DNA from: Alphaproteobacteria bacterium
GTDB lineage: Bacteria > Pseudomonadota > Alphaproteobacteria > Micavibrionales > Micavibrionaceae
Length of the DNA: 47,305 nt
Direction: 5' to 3'
NCBI GenBank assembly: GCA_024275825.1
Contig: JAJRYK010000050.1
Location: forward strand, 1 to 47,305
Shown: positions 42,401 through 47,305 of the stretch, piece by piece
How positions within the stretch are numbered: the stretch's first letter is position 1
Layout: every line of letters starts with the position of its first letter
Position numbers and translations under genes: made by a program
The notes under the pieces: model-generated
Databases searched by the model: none
What the model was told of the DNA's origin: nothing
The model's input: the letters and a program-made list of their open reading frames with translations, nothing else

Positions 42401-43973
42401 TATTGATGTCACAAGCAGCCTGCGTGCGAATATTGCTGGCAACCAGATCGGTCATGTTGATGGTGCCGGGATTTCCGTTATGAATTCTAGCTTTGCAAAT
42501 ATTGATGATAACGACATTCATGATACTGGTTCTTACGGTGTTAATGTTCGTTATAGCGATGGCGTTAGCATTACTAATAATTTGGTTGAAGAAACCGGCG
42601 ATGATTCAATCTTTGCAATGTTTAGTGACACGCTGAGCATCTTGAACAACATCCTGCGCGGGTCTGATGCGGATGGTATTGATGTTGAGAATAGCTCGGG
42701 CGTTACGATTGACGGCAATGACATTTCCGATATTGCGCATAACGGGATTGAGCTGGAAAGAACCAAGGGTACAAGCATCACCAACAACACAGTGATGAAT
42801 GCGGGCCTTAATGGTATCTATCTTGATGACGGCCTTAATACGGTTATTAATGGTAATGTGATCAGTCTGGTTGGGCAGAACGGTATTAATGTTATTAACT
42901 CTGAGCTGATTACAATCTCTGAAAACACCGTTAGCGATGCGGAAGAGGCCGGGATTTATGTTGGCGGCTCTGGCGATATCTCAGTTCTTGGCAATATTTT
43001 GACGAACAACACGTTCGGTATTTCCTTCGCTGATGTGACAGATTCATTGATTGAGGAAAATAAGATCACCGGCAGCCTTGATACCGGCATATTGCTGGAT
43101 GGCGTTGATGGTCTTGAAATTCTGAACAATGACATTACCGGCAGCGGTGTACACGGCCTTTATGCGATGGGCACTGATAACGGCTCTATCGTGATGCTGG
43201 GTAACATCTTTACCGACAACACGGTTGGCGCATCATTTGAGAGCGGGGATATTGATATCTCTGATCTTACGAACCCGAATACGTTTATCGGCGGTGATGT
43301 TGCGATGCGCTTTAGTGGCGCAGATGTAAGCCTGGTAGGCAATACAATTGGCTCAACCATCTTCTCTGGTCAATCTACATATTATGTAGAGTTCCTGAAC
43401 GGCGCGTTCTTTAACCCCGGCACGCCAACGATCATTGATGGTCGCTTTGCCTCTTATGATGGGTTTGTGCCGATGTCGGGCGCTGTGGCTCTGGATGGTG
43501 ATGGCAACCCAATCTTGACTGCGGCGCAGCTGCAGGCGATTGAGGATATGCTGTTTGACTTTGATGATACAGGGCTTATCGGGCAGATCTTCACAGGACT
43601 TATTCCTGCTTTGAGCATTGAAGATCAGTTTGATGAATTTGATGCAGACGAAGCAGCGGCCTCAGGCTTTAACTTGACGGTTCGTGGCTTACCACAGGTC
43701 ACATTCGGCGGCGGCGCAGCGGCGTTGGCGGGCATTGCCCCGGCAGCGGGCGGCGAGCAAACGGCTGAAATTCTAGCAGCCATCACGCCGGCGGCCGGTG
43801 AGGAATCGCCTCAGAATGTTGCAGAGATTGAGCCGGAAGCAGGCGGCGAGACTGATGAATGTCTCGGTAGCGCGCTGACTAAAGCCAGCCAGGGCCAGGT
43901 GACAACCTATAACTTCTCTGGCGTATTTGAAGACACATTGGCTTCTACAGCGAATTGTGCTCAGAATATCTAG
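39423..43973 (+). CDS. Two-partner secretion exoprotein with beta-helix repeats
   Basis: A 1516-residue secreted TpsA protein. It has a long signal peptide (KLLSTTALTAATVAMLSVGG, cut after ARA-D). The TPS domain covers about residues 40-260: ISSGNVIIMDQNGVMFGTNS (variant of the NPNGI motif), TVDVNGLIVTTG, SGVINARLGTVVFAAAEALT. A polar linker with GGGG-type turns follows. From about residue 560 right-handed beta-helix (PbH1) rungs begin. Between about 770 and 1230 they are regular 23-residue units of the type NxIxxAGxNGIxVxxSxxxxI. The Ala/Glu-rich C-terminus has two cysteines (DECLGSA and ANCAQNI). The pattern fits an adhesin or a surface carbohydrate-active protein; substrate unknown. TpsB is adjacent and divergent. 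Confidence 0.92.
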   Translation: MRQSSSKTNKISKLLSTTALTAATVAMLSVGGANVARADSGGVWDDWTDIYGNINISFSELMTLITMQGDIYIGSNGSLNIPEGYTVNITGGGAGSLFAAIAANGADPTVILGNIISSGNVIIMDQNGVMFGTNSTVDVNGLIVTTGTIGTDQLINNEFGQYTIENVGADANASIDLHGTINIAEAGLAAFVAPTISNSGVINARLGTVVFAAAEALTLDFYGDNLIEILVPSDVQASIENTGAIYAEGGTVVMSAATAEGIVDSIINVSGIIDVSSATMQGGNIILSGGNNVDVQVSGTLDASGAGGGGDIDVRGRDVTITNTAVLNADAIGTGDGGSITMIAQNAMDFNGTATARGGDVSGDGGFVEVSGLGSIAMSGLVDTTALNGATGTLLIDPTDLYIDSAWAEFIAFLLHFNNVDLLASNSITFTEDLDLSQSWLPFIGWLLATHDLSVSAPLVSILGDMIFGTGNFSVNADTLNLNGRLYSRAAILGGLDLMDGSRFTTNASLINVMSADALIQQAIDFAQNGNGVTINVANDTYTENLTIDKDVTLNGNGATLVSADGSEALITVTQSGVTISDFILNGAAGTWSDYGIVALNDAMNGLNIIGNTFRNFSEAGIYLGTTALSGASSGLSAPVNIAGNVFEGSATRGLVVDGLISGTVLNISNNEFGSAGDELLNAIMFGNISASTINIGGNNMSTTGIGLGFGNLKRTTINIFNNDIVAGLDAIHMGGNMDYAEINILNNTRIQSINGNAIYVVDRVPGGGNRLTISGNQNISAGQDGIYVANMAGTTISDNEILSAGQNGIVLAFSDNSTISGNHVGNTTLDGIQVTGSDDINISENYLYNIGDDGIHISGSDDASITRNIIHTAGGNGIYVDGGSNVNIRLNHVHNVGSDGINVNNNDNAYIWANYVGGAGDNGIEVSGSNNAYIGFNSIWNSGNNGIDLEASNNVQIVSNYIRFTGNDGIRASGSNDVNLSLNNIAFAGGDGIDVTSSLRANIAGNQIGHVDGAGISVMNSSFANIDDNDIHDTGSYGVNVRYSDGVSITNNLVEETGDDSIFAMFSDTLSILNNILRGSDADGIDVENSSGVTIDGNDISDIAHNGIELERTKGTSITNNTVMNAGLNGIYLDDGLNTVINGNVISLVGQNGINVINSELITISENTVSDAEEAGIYVGGSGDISVLGNILTNNTFGISFADVTDSLIEENKITGSLDTGILLDGVDGLEILNNDITGSGVHGLYAMGTDNGSIVMLGNIFTDNTVGASFESGDIDISDLTNPNTFIGGDVAMRFSGADVSLVGNTIGSTIFSGQSTYYVEFLNGAFFNPGTPTIIDGRFASYDGFVPMSGAVALDGDGNPILTAAQLQAIEDMLFDFDDTGLIGQIFTGLIPALSIEDQFDEFDADEAAASGFNLTVRGLPQVTFGGGAAALAGIAPAAGGEQTAEILAAITPAAGEESPQNVAEIEPEAGGETDECLGSALTKASQGQVTTYNFSGVFEDTLASTANCAQNI

Positions 43974-43999
43974 GCTTAATCGCTTAAACTAAAAATTAC

Positions 44000-44033
44000 A
44001 AAGCCCCGGCCATTTTATGGTGCGGGGCTTTTT
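44000..44033 (+). terminator. Intrinsic terminator after the TpsA gene
   Basis: AAAGCCCCG pairs with CGGGGCTTT around a 13-base loop (GCCATTTTATGGT-like) and T-rich sequence follows. It is a clear Rho-independent terminator closing the exoprotein transcript. Confidence 0.85.
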
Positions 44034-44159
44034 CGTGGCAGACGCGGGACTTTAAGTTGTGGAAATAGATGTTATAAACCAATCTTATTGGCGTTATTTT
44101 CCAAAATCTATTATACTACGATTCTGTTTAAAATTGAGATTGAGTAAAGGGCACACCGC

Positions 44160-46691
44160 ATGGGGTTCAAGCGAACGACTGAAGGCCGCATTTTTTTTCA
44201 AAATAGCGATGCATCGGCCAATGATGAGCCGCAGAAATCTGCGGAAATCATGGCGAAGAAGGTCGCGGCAAAAAGCGCGGCAAACCGCCCCAGCGCTAAG
44301 TCTGGCGCGTCTGTAGGTACAAAACCCGGCAGTGCTCAAGATTACACCCAGCTTCAGATCCTGTCATTGTTGAAGGGCTTAAATGACAAGCTCAAAACCA
44401 CGCAGGCTGAGCGTAAAGAAATGCGCAATGAGCTGGGGCAATATCGCGAAATTATTGAGCATCTTGAAGAAAAGTCAGAGCAGAGTAAGCGCGCGTATAA
44501 AAAGCTGTTAAATGTTGTTGAAACAGGCGGCACAGGCGGCACAAGCGCAAATATTGAAGGCCGCGCGATGCAGGCGGAGAAAATTGCACGCGAAACGCTG
44601 GGGGAGCTGAAAGAGACACGCAAGCTGATTTTGCATCTCGAAGAAAAGACAGAGACATCAGAAAAAACCGTTTCAGCGCTGAAGAAGATGCAGCAGGATC
44701 AAGCGCAGAGCGCGGCGAAAACCACGGCCAGCTATGCCAAGCTGACGAAGCGTGTGCAGAGCACCGAGGAACGTCAAGAAGATATGGGCGGCCGGATTGA
44801 AGAAACTATTACGCAGCAAGCCCGTTTGGTTCGCAAAATCGACAAATCTATCGAAGATCGTGCTCGCTTTATGCGCAAGATCGAGCGTATCGAGGAAACG
44901 GTGCTTCAGACTCGTGATTCCCTTAATGCGAAGGCCATGGTGCTGCTGACTGATCAGGGAGCGGCGGGCAGCGTTGGGCTGCAAGATTCTGATGCGCCAT
45001 TGGCGGCCAGTCCGCAGCATGGAGAGGCGATGTTGCTCGATGGGCAGGGGCGCGCGGCACAAACGCCATTCCTGCAGCGCATTACACCAACGCAAATCGC
45101 AGGCGTGTCTGCCATTGCTATCCTGTGTTTACTGGCCGGTTGGGGCATTGGTGAACTGCAAAAGCCAAATCTCTCTGACTTTACGCAGATTGAGGCGCAA
45201 ATTATGAGCGAATTAACGCCATCAGCAAATGTCAGGGGCAGCGCTGGCGACAATGTTTATAATGGAGACGCTCAGGCGCCCACGCAAAACTGGAGTATTT
45301 CCGAAGATGCTGGAGCATTTTCTGAGCAGGCTGCTATTCAAGCGCCCTATGAGCCTACGCCTGTCGATGTTGGTGCCGCAGATGATATTGGTACGCTGAT
45401 ACTGCAAAGTGATGAAGATCTTTTGCGCGCGCTGGATGGAAATTCGGCAGAGATCGGCATGGTGATGAACAAAATTGAACCAGGATCTCAGCAGCGCATC
45501 ATTCAGGAGCCCGTCACAGAAGTCGCAGCGTTGGAGCCTATTCCAAGCCCTGTGCAAGCTGCGCCTGAGGCTGAAGCCGTGTTAGCCGCGCAAGAAACCG
45601 TTACGTCCAACACACAAATCTCGCCCAGCACGTCAAGCTTCGTGGTGGGCAAGCCGCAAGGCAGAGCAATTCCTAAGCAGGTGCGCGCTGATTCGGCGCT
45701 ACCGGATATGATTAAATCGATCGAGCAGCAGGCTTTTGACGGTGTACCCGAAGCGCAGCACGACTTGGCTGCCGTTTATACCGCCGGTCATGCGGGGGTG
45801 CGTCAGGATTATGCGCGCGCCTCATACTGGTTTAAGCAGGCCGCTGATAATGGCGTAGCGAATGCGGCCTATAATCTCGGCGTTTTGAACCATCAGGGTT
45901 TGGGTATGAAGGCCGATTTGGATGAGGCCATTCGTTGGTACACGATGGCGGCCGATGGCGGCCATCCAGAGGCGCAATATAATCTGGGTATTGCTTATAT
46001 TGAAGGCATTGGCGTACCGTATGAGCCTGCGCGCGCGGCGGGGTATTTCAAAGATGCGGCGCGTCAGGGTGTCAAAGAGGCGGCCTATAATCTCGGATTG
46101 ATCTATGAGAATGGTTTGCTCGGCAAGAGCCAGCCGGATGAGGCGTTGGTCTGGTATAAAACCGCCGCTGATGCAGGTAGCCCGGAGGCCAAAGCGGCGC
46201 TGGAGCAGCTTGCGCGCACGTTGAACATCAAGATTGAGGACATTAATAAATTGGCCGATAGCATGAAGGGCGCAGATGCGTCCGCCATTATGCGTGAGCG
46301 CGCACCGACAGCCCCGTTAGCACCGGAGCCTGCTGTGCAAAAAGCAGCGGCGCAACCGGATGTCAGCAATGCGCCAGTGGTACAAGATATTGCCACCGCG
46401 CCTGCCGCGCAGGATGACGGCGTTGATATGGCCTATATTCAGCAAGAGCAACAGCAAAATACGATGATCCAAATTCAGGAATATTTGATGCGTCTTGGCT
46501 TGTTTCCCGGTCCGGCGGATGGCCTTTCTGGGCCGCTGAGCAGCGATGCTATTCGCTCGTATCAATCACTGAATAATTTGCGTGTTGATGGACGGGCCTC
46601 GAGAGACGTGCTTAGCCACATGCTGGCGAATGCTTCAGGCGTGGATTACAGCGCCGAAGGACCAAATGATTTGGGCTCTCGTGCCTATTAG
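44160..46691 (+). CDS. PodJ-like polar scaffold: coiled coil, one span, Sel1 repeats, PG-binding domain
   Basis: The 843-residue product has a cytoplasmic N-terminal part with a long coiled coil (about residues 60-265, e.g. LKTTQAERKEMRNELGQYRE). One membrane span lies at about 310-332 (IAGVSAIAILCLLAGWGIG). A disordered periplasmic linker follows. Sel1-like repeats lie at about 512-690 (VPEAQHDLAAVYTAGHAGV, NAAYNLGVLNHQGLGMKAD, PEAQYNLGIAYIEGIGV). A C-terminal peptidoglycan-binding domain lies at about 763-823 (IQEYLMRLGLFPGPADGLSG, then YQSLNNLRVDG). This order is that of Caulobacter PodJ, a polar organelle scaffold. Identity as an orthologue is inferred from architecture only. The start ATG 44160 lacks a strong ribosome-binding site (AAAGGGCACACCGC). 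Confidence 0.88.
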   Translation: MGFKRTTEGRIFFQNSDASANDEPQKSAEIMAKKVAAKSAANRPSAKSGASVGTKPGSAQDYTQLQILSLLKGLNDKLKTTQAERKEMRNELGQYREIIEHLEEKSEQSKRAYKKLLNVVETGGTGGTSANIEGRAMQAEKIARETLGELKETRKLILHLEEKTETSEKTVSALKKMQQDQAQSAAKTTASYAKLTKRVQSTEERQEDMGGRIEETITQQARLVRKIDKSIEDRARFMRKIERIEETVLQTRDSLNAKAMVLLTDQGAAGSVGLQDSDAPLAASPQHGEAMLLDGQGRAAQTPFLQRITPTQIAGVSAIAILCLLAGWGIGELQKPNLSDFTQIEAQIMSELTPSANVRGSAGDNVYNGDAQAPTQNWSISEDAGAFSEQAAIQAPYEPTPVDVGAADDIGTLILQSDEDLLRALDGNSAEIGMVMNKIEPGSQQRIIQEPVTEVAALEPIPSPVQAAPEAEAVLAAQETVTSNTQISPSTSSFVVGKPQGRAIPKQVRADSALPDMIKSIEQQAFDGVPEAQHDLAAVYTAGHAGVRQDYARASYWFKQAADNGVANAAYNLGVLNHQGLGMKADLDEAIRWYTMAADGGHPEAQYNLGIAYIEGIGVPYEPARAAGYFKDAARQGVKEAAYNLGLIYENGLLGKSQPDEALVWYKTAADAGSPEAKAALEQLARTLNIKIEDINKLADSMKGADASAIMRERAPTAPLAPEPAVQKAAAQPDVSNAPVVQDIATAPAAQDDGVDMAYIQQEQQQNTMIQIQEYLMRLGLFPGPADGLSGPLSSDAIRSYQSLNNLRVDGRASRDVLSHMLANASGVDYSAEGPNDLGSRAY

Positions 46692-46922
46692 GTCTCTATT
46701 TTCGACAAAGTATCTTTTTGTAGCTATTGCCATTAAAAATGATACGATATCACGATACCGTCATTACACGGCTTTGTCCGTGTGATCCACGATCAATATG
46801 GATTGTACGCATAAAGTGCGTTAACGACGAATATATAGTCATTTCAAATAAGAGTCGTATAAGTCATGCGATGACGTGATAGTTGGAGAAGTATCTATCT
46901 TTGCGCACCAACGCCTTTTTTT
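46692..46922. other. Gene-free stretch with a small hairpin
   Basis: 231 bases without a convincing gene. ACACGG (46766-46771) and CCGTGT (46778-46783) form a hairpin with loop CTTTGT, extended by AT pairs, about 75 bases after the PodJ-like stop. No T-run follows, so it may be a weak or Rho-linked 3' end. A T8 run ends at about 46923 just before the repeat element. Nothing else is recognised. Confidence 0.4.
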
Positions 46923-47009
46923 TAACACAGAGATCACAGAGTATTTCACAGAGTTCTTTTAAACAAAAACCTCTGTGCCCTCTGTGCATCCTCCGTGACC
47001 TCTGTGTTA
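46923..47009. repeat. ACAGAG/CTCTGT palindromic repeat element
   Basis: An 87-base imperfect palindrome. TAACACAGAG (46923-46932) is the exact complement of CTCTGTGTTA (47000-47009). Inside are further CACAGAG units on the left and CTCTGTG units on the right, around an AAAC-rich centre. It is related in design to the element at 2030-2107. The internal 7-bp units repeat about every 10-12 bases. Such elements are dispersed in many bacterial genomes; origin and function are unknown here. Confidence 0.75.
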
Positions 47010-47179
47010 TAGGGGGCTTTCATTAAAATTGGAGATAATCTGGAATTTATGCTGCAAGCCCCTCTTTTGGAAAAGACCCCGGAGTAAGCCTGGGATTACG
47101 GATATACGGTTCTTATTTTGAGCGACTATGGAAAATTATATTACTTTAAATCGAAATCACTATATTATAGTTATTCCAA
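47010..47179. other. AT-rich stretch at the end of the IS630-type element
   Basis: 170 bases between the palindromic repeat and the transposase stop. It is AT-rich toward the transposase and probably contains the IS end, but I cannot identify the terminal inverted repeat because the other end is outside the window. No gene is seen. Confidence 0.35.
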
Positions 47180-47305
47180 TTAATAATTGCACATAAATAA
47201 ATCGTCCAATGGCGTGCCAAGCGGTAAAAATTGCCGTCGCCTTTTTAGGCTACCAAAGCTTTGTTCTATGGGGTTAAAGTCCGGGCTGTAAGGTGGCAAA
47301 GGCAA
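47180..47305 (-). mobile_element. IS630-type transposase, C-terminal end (partial)
   Basis: Read on the minus strand from the window edge, the frame gives LPLPPYSPDFNPIEQSFGSL then KRRRQFLPLGTPLDD and stops in TAA (47180-47182). PPYSPDFNPIE is the hallmark of the last DDE block of IS630/Tc1-mariner transposases, with the catalytic glutamate in NPIE. Only the last 41 residues are in the window. The element runs out of the window to the right. It marks a repeat-rich accessory boundary after the PodJ-like gene. Confidence 0.88.

Noticed and set aside
41730-43110. Periodic repeats that could look like a CRISPR or tandem array
   Set aside because: The 69-base period is in frame, the units vary, and they encode beta-helix rungs of the TpsA protein.
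46923-47009. Possible short CRISPR (repeated CACAGAG units)
   Set aside because: The units are 7 bases, arranged as one palindrome, without spacers of regular length and without cas genes.

Overview
The window reads as chromosomal DNA of an alphaproteobacterium of moderate GC content. The reasons are: a tuf gene directly upstream of a complete S10-spc-alpha ribosomal operon ending rpsM-rpsK-rpoA-rplQ, with no rpmJ or rpsD; a SapC-family protein; a PodJ-like polar scaffold; and a DmdC-like acyl-CoA dehydrogenase. A Micavibrio-like or other deep-branching lineage would fit, but that is a guess from gene content and no marker here proves it.

Layout. 1-16963: end of tuf, then the ribosomal protein cluster rpsJ to rplQ, with secY, adk, an extra adenylate-kinase-like gene and rpoA. 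The cluster order is canonical, but it carries unusual extras: two small unrecognised genes (between rplW and rplB, and between rplV and rpsC), several palindromic or REP-like elements in gaps, and lysine/alanine-rich histone-H1-like tails on L29, S17, L30, L15 and L17. 16994-19096: a small winged-helix gene split at an A7 run, then panC and panB on the minus strand. 19196-28098: small orphan genes, a single-chain glycyl-tRNA synthetase, a TrmN6-type methyltransferase with an Asn/Ser-rich insert, a lytic transglycosylase, an acyl-CoA dehydrogenase, a secreted Cys protein, a helix-turn-helix/coiled-coil protein and SapC.

28329-33885: a sulfate-activation block next to UDP-glucose dehydrogenase (ugd, cysD, cysNC, cysQ). 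These genes would make UDP-glucuronate and PAPS and remove PAP, which suggests a supply line for sulfated or acidic surface polysaccharide. The block is interrupted by a GIY-YIG nuclease gene bracketed by 32-bp inverted repeats. The APS-kinase half of cysNC is frameshifted at a (CG)n run. 33882-35289: three phage-repressor-like regulators, two of them divergent around a pair of matching 15-bp operators. 35359-37208: a secreted Cys protein, and an FTR1 iron permease with its cupredoxin partner behind a Fur-like box. 37278-43973: a divergent two-partner secretion pair, with a TpsB transporter and a 1516-residue beta-helix exoprotein. 44160-46691: a PodJ-like membrane protein with coiled coil, one membrane span, Sel1 repeats and a peptidoglycan-binding domain. 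The window ends with a palindromic repeat element and the 3' end of an IS630-type transposase.

The best candidates for undescribed biology are the two orphan genes inside the S10 operon, the set of H1-like ribosomal tails, the inverted-repeat/GIY-YIG cassette, the divergent repressor switch with an apparently inactive S24 domain, and simple-sequence tracts (A7, (CG)7.5, CAA/GTT runs and minisatellites) lying in coding sequence.
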